A DNA stretch of 64,000 nucleotides from Strongylocentrotus droebachiensis (Eukaryota > Echinodermata > Echinoidea > Camarodonta > Strongylocentrotidae): assembly GCA_035222895.1 (NCBI GenBank), contig JAVYIG010001586.1:1-64000 (forward strand). The letters run 5' to 3'. The stretch's first letter is position 1. Every line of letters begins with the position of its first letter. Positions 25,001-36,637 of the stretch are shown piece by piece. The position numbers and the translations under genes are program-made. The notes beneath the pieces are model-generated. The model was not told where the DNA came from and ran no database searches. It saw only the letters and a program-made list of their open reading frames with translations.

Positions 25001-28000
25001 CTTACATCTTTGAAGTACGCATCTAACTGGACGGTGTCTTCGATCCACTCTGGGAATCCTATCTTAGGTTTGATTGCATAAGCTTTCTCCTCTGCAGCCT
25101 CTTTAGTCGCGTCATCCATCCAAGTCACATTGGGTAGGTTTCCTATGAAGGCATCTTGTATGTAATGGATCAGGTCCTGGGTCTGTAATGAGAAGTCATG
25201 CAAACAAGGGTTTAGCATTCCAAGTACAGTCAAACCTGTCTATAGCGACCGCCCTACAGGGAAACACAAAAAGTGGTCTTTGTAGACAGGAAACAAAAAA
25301 ATGTTGTCATTGCAGACAGGTAGTCACTAAAGCAGGTTTGACTGTACTGTATTGCATCGCAGCGGCATACAGGTGTTCAGACTCATGTGGCCACTGACAA
25401 ATATTATCTTCCATTGGTTTTTAACATTTGACGGCTACAGCCCCTAAAATATGGCCTTGACCGGACTTGACGCCACTGTTGCATCATTGGACAGCCTTGG
25501 AATCTTTGGAAATCAATATAGTGAAAATATCAATTTACATATTTTATAAACCTAATCAGATTCTGCCGACTTTTCTAGGCCAGTATGGCTTAGGAAATAT
25601 GTTTTAAGATCATCAGTATCAATAAATTATTACCAAACTTAGTCTACAGACCCACACGACCCCCATTAGCCCGGAAGACACGCTACAGCATGAAAAAGGA
25701 AGAGATATTTTAAAACTCATTATCCAACTTATGGTTCACCTCATTCTTGAGCTGTGGAGTGACAACCTCTCTGACAAAGAGGGCTCCTGTCACAAACGCG
25801 AATGTGTTGTCAGTTCTCTGCAAACACTTCTGCCATAGAGGGACAGTGGTGTTAGATCCACTGAAGACGCTGCTGTACTTCAGAATGATGTCTTCATAGA
25901 TCTTAGGGAGGAATCTGAGGGTGGGTTTGACTGCATTCCAGGTCAAGTAGTCAGCAAGAGTTCTGCAGAATAGGACAAGGTAGCTTTAGGGTGTAGTGGC
26001 GTTCTACGGCTATGAAGCAGCAACAAGGGTTACATGGTCAAGTCTAAAACTAATCAAAGACTTCAACTGGAGACCCAACTATACTTGAACACGTAATCCT
26101 CATCCAAACCTCATGCCCCACTGCAACCCAAACCGTAACCCTAATCCCATATCTTTGACAAAATAAAACCAAAACAAATGTCGCTGTAGCAATCATCAGA
26201 TCACCAAGAAACAGTATTGTCTGCATATTTAATATGTCTAGCGTCACGGCTCTGCTTCTTGCAATAACATTCAACCCTTTATGCAGATTTGTATACAAGA
26301 TTTTTATAAGCTACCTAAATTAAAATCCGTAAAAAGTAGTATATACATTATACAATAGTTATTTACATAGCTTTCAAAAATATATAAACAAATCATATCT
26401 TATTTTGACAGCTTTCTATCCCTCTTGCCTACCCGCTCCCCCCCCCCCCCCAAAAAAAAAAGAAAGAAAAAAAAGCACAGGTAGTAGTGCCCTTTAGCAT
26501 AAAAAGGAAATCTACTTCTGACTTCTTTTATGACCCCTTTCAAATGCTAGGTCAGTTTGTTTAATGTCTCATCTTTTAAGACACCTGGCATAAACTTTGA
26601 ATCTCAGCACCTTAAACCTTAAAGTTAATGGTGCGAGCTTACACTCTAATTTGCCACTGGAGGAAGATACTGGACTGTTATTCCAATTCCATCACAACTA
26701 CTATGAAGAAGAATATTATTAACCAAAGCATAAAATCTATAATTGACCTACCTTTTGTCGGTTTGCTTCAGAAGATCATTCAACTTGACAAAATAGGAGA
26801 AGGTAGGTACTAAGATTTTCCTGTCTGGAGATATTGCAGTAGCAAACATCTCATTCAGGTAATAGGTCATATTGATCTGGAAAACAAAACAAACAGATTT
26901 ACAGAACATAGCAATTTTGATTACTATTATCTAAAATGGAGAACTGGTAAGATCACATTTTTCAAGATGAAAAATAAATTAATGAGAAATCAGTTTTCAG
27001 ATAGGATTAATATGATGTGCAATGAAAACAACATTTTAAACTAGTTTTCATCGTTATGATAATTCCAATATAGGTTTTGGAGATTGTTTTGTTTGCTTTT
27101 CCCTATCCCAGGAATTTTATTATCTGTATTTAAAAAACTGAAGTGCACATGTGTGCAATACATGATACTGAATTTTCTGAATATTAAAGGGATTTGTAAT
27201 TCTGTATCTATCTGAGTAGCATTTCACAAAAGCGTCATAACTACAAGTTCATCGACATCCCTTTAAAACGTGTGTATTGTAATTATCACACGTTCCAATG
27301 GGATGTCAGTGAACTTTCACATACAACGATTTCATGAAACGATGCCTTGATAACATCTGACACTTACCTGGGGTATTATGTCAGCAAACTCTTTCACAGT
27401 AACTTTCTTGTATGTTTTGGACGGGTCTGTGATAAGATTTTTAGGCATGTATATCTGTATTGAGGATAAATAATCAAACATAGTATATGAATGAAGCAAA
27501 TGATAACTGTAGATAACTGTTTTTGTGTTAAAGATGTGGAGACCAAAGGTCTGTCAGAGAAAAAAATGCTTTCACACTCTAACAATCTATACTTTCTACA
27601 AGAGAAAAACAAATTCTTTATGCAATTGTAATCAAATGCAACACATCTTTATAATGTCATTGGAGAAAATCATTTCATGATTACAAAACTAGGTTTTTTT
27701 TTCTCATTGTACCAACTATGTCACAGAAAATTACAATGGAAGCCTAAAACAACAAAATGGGCGGCATTTGAATTGCTCCTATTTCTTTTCCATCCTCTAT
27801 TGTAATCACAGAAAGCAAATAATGTAATTTGAAGAACAATTATACTTACTTTACTGATATTAGCTTCAAACTCGACTATATTTCTCATCCTTTCTAAGGC
27901 AGGTGCATAACTGGAATGACTTGTTATATTTTCTAAAACTACAATTTCATCGTCAGCAAGAGAGAGAAGCACAACCACTTTAGCTCCGAGTGCTGCATAT

Positions 28001-31000
28001 GCTTCCTCATGTGTCTAGGAATGAGAAGGGGAAAATGTGACAAGAATGTGAGAAAAAATATGAAAGATCAAATTATTATGGCAAAATTGATTCCAATTCA
28101 CCTCCATCACTAGGTTCATTTGCACAGCCAAAACACCAATTTGAAAAATCATTGATTACACAAAAAAATGTTGATGCTTGCTCAGGGCCCTTTTAAAAAA
28201 AAGTCAAGTTGTGATTGATCGCAACTAAGATCAAACGCAAATATCATATGCAACTTGCAATCCAACGCAGCTGCGCATTGCATGAAGAGAGTTGCGTTTG
28301 ATTTTCAAGCGCAACTTTGCATTTGGTCATATATCTATCATAAAGTTGTGTTTGATCTGGAAAAGTTGCGCAACTCTTTATACAATGGAATTGCAATTAG
28401 AGTTGCGTTTAAACGCAACCCTTTATGCAAGAGGGCCCTGATGGGGTTGAGATATGACTTAGAGCTGTAAGTCCAACAGGATGCTCACTTTAATCACTGG
28501 CATAGATACATGTATACTTTTACCTGCTTTCTTAACACTCTAATAAAAATAATAATTAAACGTTTTGATACAGTGCATAACACATAAAGCATAATTGCCT
28601 GTCTCTATGCGCTTTAGAGAACAAAATACAGCAGGAGTGCAGATGTTGCACTGGGCTTATAATTGTGAGATTTAAAAAAGTGCTAAGTAAGTATGCTTAT
28701 AAATTACTTCTGAGTTTTTTGTTTGTTTCTATATTTCTAAGGCATTCCTGTAAGTTATTCCATATTAAACAGGAAATGACTCTAGTATAATATATATTTT
28801 AATCAATCGGTAAATTAATCAAATAGAAATATAAACTTACTGTGACATTATCGGAGTAGAGCTCAATTGCATTGAAGCCTATCCCATCCTGGACAAACTG
28901 GATGAGAAAAATATGGAACAATTAACGAAATATCACACAAGTCATTTGTTATTATTCTTCTATTGTTAATCTTCAAAGGGCTAAGCAGCCTATCACAGAG
29001 ATCTCTTGAAAGATTACCATTTTTGTGTGTATGCATGCACGCTAAAACACACTGTAAGTATCCAAACTGATTTACCATGTAATTGCTTTTCATAATAGAC
29101 AAAAATTGTTAAACAATTTCATTTTCCTTTCCTCTTCAGCAAATATAGGGATGAAAAAATAGTTTTCTCATGATAAGGTATCGTCAAGCTGTCAATACAA
29201 AATCAAGGAAAATCTTCCCTCTCAATTTTGTTCGGCCATACCCAAACGACATTAATAAAAATAAAAATCTTTGATTAAAAAAAATACTCTCCTACACTGC
29301 TATAAAACACACTATCAAAAAGAAATCAAATCTTTGGGAATTTTAAAATCATTATTTTATTCCTGACCAATATCTGTGTTAAGTTTTAATCACACTGTGA
29401 AGCCAATTTCTTTGTCATGATGCACATGGACATATGCTAGACTTTGGACGTTTTCATTTTATTTCATATTGCATCTTTATTATGATGAAACTGTGAATTG
29501 CAATTTGGTCTACAACCAGTTTCTCTACTACCTCATTAGTCTAGTCCTATATGGTCTATTGTTCATTTAATCCATTAACCAAATAGTCTAATTCCCATTT
29601 CATCTACAATCCATAAGGTCTGATAATCATTTGACTATTATTATTTATGATTAAATGATTATTATACCATATGGATAGTAGACAAATTGAGCATTAGACA
29701 AACTGGGAATTATACAGACTGGAAATTAGACTAAATGAGCAACATACCAAATGGGTATTAGACTTATTGGACCAAATTTATATTGGCCCATTTGGATATT
29801 TAGATGGGCTGGGTGTAGACCATATGGGAATAGACCAATTAGGTAGTAGACAAACTGGTTGTAGACCAAACAGCACTTAACGATGAAAATAAACCGATGC
29901 AATTTGATTCAAGTCACCTGTATGATTCCGACACTTGAATTCTTCTCATCCGGAGCGATCCCCATATCAAAGAGAGGAGACCCATCTTTAAGATGGATGG
30001 ATGTCAAGTCTCGGGTTAGGTCAAACGAGGATTCATCCCAGTCGACGATACCAGGTGTGTTCCGTGGTAGGATGCTCCAGCCACCAAGCTGGTTCAACAA
30101 CTGGGAGATGAAGATGAGGAATAATAAAATGAAATGAAATGATATGGCATGTATGTGTGATCTGAATTCTCTTGCATAAAGAGCTGTGTTCAGAGGCAAT
30201 TTTTTAAAGTGAGAGAGTCCTGGTAGCAATTTGAATTTCAATTAGCAGACCGGCATTTCAACATATTTGTTTTTATCAGAGTGTCTCGATTCTTTGACAC
30301 AACTGTACTTTATTCCAGATATAATTATGAAATACAACATTCCAGATATGATTATGAAATACAACATTCCAGATATGATTATGAAATACAACATTCCAGA
30401 TATGATTATGAAATACAACATTCCAGATATGATTATGAAATACTGTATTCCAGATATGATCATATCACTAAGCTTGTCATGAAATATACGCAACATGGAG
30501 AATTATAGATTAGTATGAATAACATACATTTCATAATCATTAGCTTAGTGCGGGAGGGGGTGGGGGCAGACCCGCAAAGAGGGCCGGAGAAGGGAGCTGT
30601 TTTGTCACACTCTCTCTTAAACAGGTTATAATAATAATATATGTCTTGTTTTTTACCAAGGATGACCAGTAGTAAAACTCCCTGAGGACCATGCAATCAT
30701 ATCACTACCCTGGCTTTAGCCGAGCTACCATGGAAAGGTGCTCAAGCATTCCAGCAATTTCTTTCTACCGGGTATCCATTTACCTCACCTGGGTGAAGAT
30801 AGCAAATGTAGATTAATGCCTTGCCAAAAGTCCTGAGGTGGTTTACCTGTTTCAGTGGTGCTGAGCCTGATTGCTCAATGGCTGTCACATTCATGCATGC
30901 ATGGTAGTAATCCTTGGCTTTTCTCAGGGCTTCACTGTGATTTCCATTGTATTCATATCCATCCTCTGCAAGAAGCTGCAGTATACAGGGCGATGAGGTA

Positions 31001-33370
31001 GAGTGCAAGGTATAAGATTATTTGAAGTCTAATACATATTCAGTAATGATGAACATGAACAATTTCATTATTCTTGATAGTTCATCTCATGAAAACTGTA
31101 GTAGGTTTCTCAACTTTTTAAATCATGGGATATCATATATATGACTAAATTAAGACAAAAATTATTTCTGTCTTAAAAATAAGCGAAATTATTTCACTAG
31201 TATTGCAAATGAATTGGTAGAGCAATTTGGATAATCTGAAAAAGCTCAAATACCAGTGCTGCCTTTACATTTTATATGTATGACTTTCTTTAAAGAACTT
31301 TCCCATGACATGCATATTCATTTCTCAGTGTTAAAAAAGACAGTTTATGCTTTAGCATGTTAGAAAGTTCAGTATTCATTACCTACCTTTAAAAGTAAAT
31401 CATTATTCCGGCTGTAGACTTCTCCAAACGTTCCCCACTTGGAGTAGCCTTCTGGTACTTTCACGTTGGCTACCCAGTTACCACAGGTATACTCGTAGAA
31501 GTCCTGGCAAGGATCCACGCTCGAATTCATTGCACTCTTCACCGAATCACATACTGGGCATGGCTTCTGTAGAGAGAAGAAATTAAAAACCCAAAAATTC
31601 AGCTTTCTTTAAATGTGATATATGAGACATGATAGCTCAGTTGGACAGTAGTAATCTCATAATCACAAGGTTTGACTCCCAGTCAATGCTCTACAAGTAC
31701 TACGGTGTACTTAGATAAGGCACTGCTTCTCAATTTTAAGTTCCACAGAAGCAACTTAAAGATATCTAGTAGTCGCCCCCCCTAACAGAGTTGACAAAAG
31801 ACTTAACTCCGTTTCGTTGAAGATCAGCCATGCATCAGGTCTTCCGTCTTCTTTGTACATGGCTGATCGTCAACGAAACGGAGTTAAGTCTTTTGTCAAC
31901 TCTGTTAGTTTGACAATTGCCAGGAGGCAAATCATTTCATTTTTTCCCCAGACAATTCATCATCTCTAACATCTAATTTGTATACAGCATTCCTTAATCA
32001 GATGAGTAACGAGTCCATGATTTATAGAATTGCAATCATACCCATTGGAAACATCTGTTGAATGAAGATGAAATTGTCTCCAATGGATTCATACACCAAC
32101 AATGGATTCATGCACCAACAGTGTATTCTGAACAGCTGGTGTGCTATGATGTTCCATCATTTAATATTTGTTTGACATTAATTAATTACATCATCAGAAG
32201 TTACCACATAGTGCCTGGTTGTGAGAACTATAATGCAGGTGCCAATTATGACAAGCATAATGAAAGCTACAAGCGTCATGATGGCTAGCCAGCGATCCTG
32301 TTTCTTTTCTCTGGCTAGGGCAAACCTCAAACCAGGTCCTATTAAACAAAACAGAAAACAAACAAAAACTATGAAAATGTATGATTTCATTGTTACTATA
32401 TTAAATAGATACAATGTCAATCCAAAGCATTCTCAAAATATATATTAAAATGAAAATGGACAGAACTGAGTATTCACTTGTTCATATTAATCAGTCTATC
32501 TAAAATACAATGATATGTGGATGTCATTTTAACATTTTAACAAAAATTGCATAGATTTACCTTGGTTAGAATTTTTGCGACGCATGACAACAGCTTTTTC
32601 CCAATGAAGCACCTTTACTCTATCGCTCTGACTTTATGTTTTTGATGATTTTCACATACACACGTGAACAATTGAAACAATTTAGAGGGAAAAAGACTAA
32701 ATCTGCAGGAGCAACAACACAGAACTTCAAGATGCCCACAATGACTAGCTGTTTGCGATCAGTGTTCTACAGGTATCTTAATTTACACCTTGGCAATGAG
32801 GGTGAAGGTTACAATGTGATTTACGTAACCCCGACATAAAAGATCATAAATGTTTACATGAAGTATGTGATTTATAATTTTGAGGTTCTAAAAATCACAA
32901 AGATAAAATGAATGGGTGTTACAATTCCTATCGGATCCTATAATTTATAGCTTCATTCTGGTTTATGAATAAAGAGAGGAAAGATCGTATTTTTCTCGAG
33001 GCTCTTTTGTATTTACTTTCTTACCGAGGATTACGAAGGTAGACATATCTGCACATCATATTATTTTATTATAAATGACAGGCTATGGTTAAATAGAAAA
33101 TCAAAGCAAAAGATCATTGAATTCCTTAAAAAGATTTCTTAAATGATTACAAAAAAAGAAGAGGAAGAAGAAGAAGATAAAAGAAAGAAACAGAGCCCCC
33201 CTCCCCCCAACAAAAAAACAAAAAAACTTACTGAGATAATAATCGTCTTCCTGATCCTCGGTCCAACCCAGCATAGGTTGACCTGCATCTTTTTCTCCGT
33301 TTGCTGTCATGGTGATTTCGTTGTTGTTCCTCCACCAATAGCTGCCACCGTTCTTCTTCCATCTTGCCAT
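19044..33370 (-). CDS. ECE-like M13 zinc metallopeptidase, left copy (complete)
   Basis: Type II membrane ectopeptidase of family M13 (neprilysin/ECE), cutting peptide signals on the lumenal or extracellular side. Exons: 33370-33232, 32338-32205, 31566-31387, 30975-30847, 30100-29918, 28897-28841, 28014-27850, 27454-27368, 26876-26752, 25962-25740, 25182-25006, 24254-24151, 22335-22225, 21519-21327, 20411-20170, 19143-19044. This gives 2349 nt, 782 residues, no frame break, usual ECE length. A cytosolic tail of about 63 residues is followed by one membrane span (about 64-87, [16 protein letters not shown]). The ectodomain starts with CPVCDS and [18 protein letters not shown] is near 577, zinc motif HELTH at 618-622, GENIAD near 677-682 (third ligand E678), and the C-terminus is CEVW. 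Several N-glycosylation sequons are present (NVT, NIT, NTT, NAS, NDT). NAYY and the CEVW end favour ECE over neprilysin; the substrate is unknown. The ATG exon begins with 5' UTR after a splice acceptor at 33407. Confidence 0.93.
20504..20806. mobile_element. MITE, GGGGGGTGTTCACAAAGAT ends
   Basis: Left GGGGGGTGTTCACAAAGATC, right ATCTTTGTGAGCACCCCCC; about 300 bp. Probably related to the 10.5-kb element (both carry AAGTTGGACTTAA-like words). Confidence 0.75.
20880..21045 (-). mobile_element. tRNA-derived SINE
   Basis: On the minus strand: ATGGTCTAGTTGATAC (A box) and GGGTTTGTGTTTGAGTCTC (B box), then a body ending at AAGCGCTATATAAAA on the same strand. Intron of the left ECE-like gene. Confidence 0.6.
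22629..23204 (+). mobile_element. TIR element TACCGTATTTGCCGGCG, copy 1
   Basis: Begins ACCGTATTTGCCGGCGTAAA and ends with the complement (GCCGGCGAATACGGTA). Subterminal GGGGTGCGGCC boxes face inward. The interior contains a tRNA-like stretch (23037-23112, GTGATGGCCGAGCGGTTTAA) and a poly(T) run. TA target duplication is possible but ambiguous. Confidence 0.8.
23299..23992 (-). mobile_element. TIR element TACCGTATTTGCCGGCG, copy 2 (inverted)
   Basis: Same family as copy 1, opposite orientation, 95 bp away: the left end of one matches the right end of the other. Shared interior includes TGTTGACATGAAGACGAAAA. Together they occupy the intron between exons 12 and 13 of the left ECE-like gene. 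Confidence 0.8.
24845..24975 (-). repeat. dispersed repeat with AGTCCTGAAAAGGACT words, copy 2
   Basis: Inverse copy of 1497-1632, ending about 30 bp from the exon 11 donor of the left ECE-like gene. Contains two short AGTCC..GGACT hairpins. Confidence 0.75.
25228..25352. mobile_element. CTGTCTATAGCGACC repeat, copy 2
   Basis: Most symmetrical copy: ACAGTCAAACCTGTCTATAG to CTAAAGCAGGTTTGACTGTA, 125 bp. Confidence 0.8.
27213..27346. mobile_element. short imperfect TIR element
   Basis: AGCATTTCACAAAAGCGTCA at the left, complement-like TTTCATGAAACGATGCC at the right, inner GACATCCC/GGGATGTC. About 135 bp, weakly conserved ends. Confidence 0.5.
28183..28440. mobile_element. MITE built of GTTGCG motifs
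   Basis: Ends CAGGGCCC and GGGCCCTG (258 bp). The inside is crowded with AGTTGCGTTTGA-like words and their complements (TCAAACGCAACT). In an intron of the left ECE-like gene, absent from the right gene. Confidence 0.7.
29505..29869. mobile_element. MITE built of TAGAC motif arrays
   Basis: Ends TTGGTCTACAACCAGTTT and its exact complement (29852-29869). The left half is filled with GTCTA-type words and the right half with TAGAC-type words, about 17-18 bp apart, so motif strand flips at the centre. Located in an intron of the left ECE-like gene; the right gene lacks it. Confidence 0.8.
30312..30470. repeat. 27-bp tandem array
   Basis: Six units of ATTCCAGATATGATTATGAA plus ATACAAC starting at 30312, 30339, 30366, 30393, 30420 and 30447. 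The matching intron of the right gene (60990-61070) has only single, diverged copies, so the array grew after the gene duplication. Confidence 0.95.
30733..30843. mobile_element. SINE body fragment next to a splice donor
   Basis: TACCGGGTATCCATTTACCT and GGGTGAAGATAGCAAATGTA match the common SINE body also seen at 34551. It ends within a few bases of the exon 4 donor (30846) of the left ECE-like gene. Confidence 0.5.
31629..31740 (+). mobile_element. tRNA-derived SINE
   Basis: ATGATAGCTCAGTTGGACAG (A box) and CAAGGTTTGACTCCCAGTC (B box), then GTACTTAGATAAGGCACT. Directly followed by the palindrome at 31782. Confidence 0.6.
31782..31908. repeat. near-perfect palindrome, 51-bp arms
   Basis: Arms 31782-31832 and 31858-31908 are reverse complements with about one mismatch (end word CTAACAGAGTTGACAAAAGA); spacer about 25 bp. 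In an intron of the left ECE-like gene. Confidence 0.95.
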
Positions 33371-33472
33371 TTGAAAAATACCTGCAGACTAATGATGTAA
33401 TTGGCGCTGAAATTGAAGTCACAAAGTCAGTTATTAGAGGTTGGAATAATTATATAATATTGACTGGCCTTC

Positions 33473-33968
33473 AGGGAGATACCACATATATTTCGCAAAC
33501 TAGACTTGTGAGGGCAATATATGGGGCCTGTCACCACGAAATGAGTCCAGTTGGTCAAAATTTGTATTCCTGTTTTTAAGTATTATATGAATCTACATTA
33601 AGTAAGCTTTAAATTAAGGGGTCACACATTGAAATTGATAAATTATATCCAGAAATATGAACAAAAACCTAATTGGACTTTATAAACAATGGGATTACCC
33701 AGTTTTGAGAAATGCATCATTTTCGTGATAATTTCAGATTACATAGCCTATATTATTTGCCAAAAAATGTTAGGAGATATTTTCGTGACCCAAGCTCTGG
33801 GGACATAAACTACAAGACATTAATAAGTCGATTTTTGGAAAAATCTTAAATGTGGTAGGTGGGTCAATTTTCAGTACATACACACTATACATCGCTATTA
33901 CTACGATTGAGCCTAATGCGACACTGGACTCATTTCGTGGTGACTGGCCCCATATGTGGTATCTCCCC
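33473..33968. mobile_element. TIR element in the leader intron of the left ECE-like gene
   Basis: Ends GGGAGATACCACATAT and its complement; subterminal CACCACGAAATGAGTCCAGT is also inverted at both ends. About 495 bp, within the segment missing from the right flank. Confidence 0.75.
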
Positions 33969-34063
33969 AAAGTTAAGCGAGTCAATAATGTTATTGTTAT
34001 CCAAATCAGACATCTAGAGCAAATACATAAACAACCATGACAATATCAAAGAACTGGAGAAAC

Positions 34064-34105
34064 TTTGTCAAACCAGCACTGTGCATCCAGTGCTGGTTTG
34101 ACAAA
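34064..34105. repeat. perfect 18-bp hairpin
   Basis: TTTGTCAAACCAGCACTG, a short loop, then its exact complement. In the leader intron of the left ECE-like gene. Confidence 0.9.
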
Positions 34106-34550
34106 ATTTTGGATATACTGCAAACAGAGTGCCTTTGGTGTGATATTATGTCACAATAGAGTGCGCGCAAAGTGCGCAGGTTCTCGTACGCATAATAGAT
34201 GCGCAATGAAAATGACAAATTACGGCGCAGTGAATATGAGACTTTATTTCCTGTTTTTTTAACATGAAAAGTCTATAGGCTTTTTCATGAGAGGATAATA
34301 GGGTCTTATGTTTACTGATTAGCTCTTTTAGGATTACAAGAAGCGCAATATGATTTTGTAAAACCACTGCTCAGATGTCTGATACAGGTAATAATTAATA
34401 ATAACATTTATACAGGCTTCTTGAATAGTACTAAATCACCACCATGCAATGTGCTCAATGCGCTCACAATTTATGATACCCTGAAATCAGGAATCTATCT
34501 ATTTCAGTGCTCACACTCACCTATTAAACAGTATTTCTAAAACATCTTCC

Positions 34551-34680
34551 TTGACCTATCTGGGATTCATTCACTACACCTGGGTATGGGGCGGCAAATA
34601 TATATTCATGTCTTTCACAAGGACATTAATGAAGCCATACCCACATGTAGGCTCATACCCACAAACCTTCATCTTCAGAC
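34551..34680 (+). mobile_element. SINE body fragment, left flank
   Basis: GGATTCATTCACTACACCTG, GGGTATGGGGCGGCAAATAT, CTTTCACAAGGACATTAATG. The inverted copy at 55215-55330 shows it was present before the gene duplication. Confidence 0.6.
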
Positions 34681-35076
34681 AAGCCTTTAAACCACACAAC
34701 TATGACACCTCTTCATATGGAGTTCATCTGGATTTTTATCTGGCTTTCATTTTAAAATGTTCATTTTTTTACAAACAGAAGATGACTAAATTTGTTCATT
34801 TACTCAGTTCAGTTAATACTAATGTTCATTTCAGAATTAGATTCATTTATCAAACTTTTATAATCTTTTATAAAAACATTTATAATCTGCAAATGTACAT
34901 ATTGAACAGTAACTACATTTGTACAACCACACATTTTTGCATGTCTCATCCTCATCAGTCTTTTCTCTTGGCTGATAAATATTGCATAATCCAGTGTTCA
35001 ACATAACAAATTACGTAAACTGACAAATTCAGGATTTTTTGAGTGAGATTAAAATATCATGGCACAAAGGGAAGTC

Positions 35077-35482
35077 TTAAAGAGAAGGTTGAGTTCTGGG
35101 AAGAGGTGAAAAATAATTTGTGAGCGTTATCATTCTTATTATGCAAGTGTGGAAGAACATCAGATAAGACATGTTCCCTGAAAAGCATGGCTCTTCAAAT
35201 GCCTTCATATTCTAAATATGTCATGTAACATTGTAAAACTCGGGGGTAGGATTTTTACGCCACGTGTTCGTGTAGTCCCATATACATCCTTCTCTGTACA
35301 GTGTTTGTAACTTTACCAAGACTTGGCCAAATTTCTTATCATTTGATGATTCCAGAACCTTGCAATACACACAAATTCTTATATGCTAGATGATCAACCT
35401 TTTCTGGTCGATTTACTCGATTCCACACCGTTTCTTTTACAATGCAATCGCTTGACCAGAACTCAACTTCATCTCTAATTTG
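35077..35482 (+). mobile_element. MITE of the same family, copy D (reference copy)
   Basis: Most complete copy, about 400 bp. Left end TTAAAGAGAAGGTTGAGTTC, right end complementary (GAACTCAACTTCATCTCTAA). No ORF. Confidence 0.8.
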
Positions 35483-36000
35483 GAGGTGAATATATATATA
35501 TATTGAACAAAGAAACGCAAGCAATATTTGTAATATGAAATGAAGACTAATATTGTTCCTTTGGAGTTGAGCCCTCTTGACTACATTCGTTTGCCTTTGC
35601 GTCAGATCTAAGACAATGCAAACAATGGTTACCGAATACCGATGTGTAGTTTAATTCACTTTTGAATGCGATATATACCATGCAAAGAAGGCTATATTGC
35701 ATGCTCTTGCACACATAACACATTGTTGAGTGACACCTTTTCAGCAAATAGGATACTCACAAACAATTACCCTATTTTATATCACAAATTATGTCATAAT
35801 AAAAGTAAATTATACTTAACTGTAACTCAAAGTTTTTGTACATGTGTCAAACTCAAACAATAATTGTTTGCTCTATAGTACCTGTATGTACCAGCACAGT
35901 ATAAGCTCATTTACAAATAGCTGCCATCTGCTCACAGTAACACTGTATTCTACATAATTTAACAAATTATGCTGGTACATGTAAGTCTGCACATATCATC

Positions 36001-36092
36001 TTTCATTTCCTTTTCATTTACTACTCTTCTTCTTCTCCTCCTTCTTCTTTCTTCTTCTCCTGCTCTACCCTCTCTCTCTCTCCCTTATATCC
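36001..36092 (+). repeat. polypyrimidine tract
   Basis: CTTCTTCTTCTCCTCC and (CT)n words; a similar tract lies at 41619-41702. Simple sequence. Confidence 0.85.
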
Positions 36093-36637
36093 CAGTTTAT
36101 TTTATTTTGAAGATAACTCATTAAAAAACGATTACAACATTAATCATACATTGATGGGAAAACTAGAATTTTTAACTGTAATACACCTTGTACAAAGATA
36201 CAACAAATATATTCCTGTTGAACTAACACTGTAAAAACAGTATCCAAAAAGCACATCACATAAATTACAGACACTCACATTGAACATGTAGGTTTTTACA
36301 GAAGAAAAACGACTCCCTGCTCACAAGAACTGCACCACACACGAAATCCACTTCAAAGAAAAATTCTGACATCAATCCATATATATATGAGTTTAACATA
36401 TAATAAAACCAACCCGATAGCATACAAAATACATATAATATGTTACACAGCTGTACAGCTCTTTAAGGGCACAGACAATTATACATTTATTTATACTGAT
36501 GATTGATGACACAAGCTCCCAGAAAATGCAACCTTTTCCCACCTGGCGCAACTAAGTAAACACTGTGGGAATTTTGTGGTTGTTAGTTTTGTTACCAGCT
36601 GTTCATATTTACACCATGATGAGTGGTATGAAAAACC

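Larger units (their letters stand above)
19044..34690 (-). repeat. left arm of the inverted gene duplication
   Basis: Inverted partner of 55200-64000. Similarity covers the exons, parts of several introns (for example 30180-30500 against 60950-61200, and 27600-27760 against 63130-63200) and the 5' flank to about 34690. The left arm differs by later insertions: the 27-bp array at 30312, the elements at 28183 and 29505, and the 33473 element. Confidence 0.8.
33371..34690 (-). promoter_or_regulatory. 5' flank / leader of the left ECE-like gene
   Basis: A conserved acceptor (TTCAATTTCAG) ends at 33407, so 33406-33371 is 5' UTR and a leader intron lies upstream. The same acceptor and leader occur at 55515-55564 before the right copy. 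Sequence from about 34390 to 34690 also matches the right flank (55200-55470) in inverted orientation, while about 33425-34390 has no counterpart there. The first noncoding exon and the promoter could not be placed. Confidence 0.5.

Noticed and set aside
30242-30508. ORFs with repeated IPDMIMKYN or GMLYFIIIS
   Set aside because: Translation of the intronic 27-bp array.
34551-35006. 151-codon ORF, partly shared with an ORF at 55185-55463
   Set aside because: The shared part is a SINE body present in both arms of the duplication; differences show no codon pattern.
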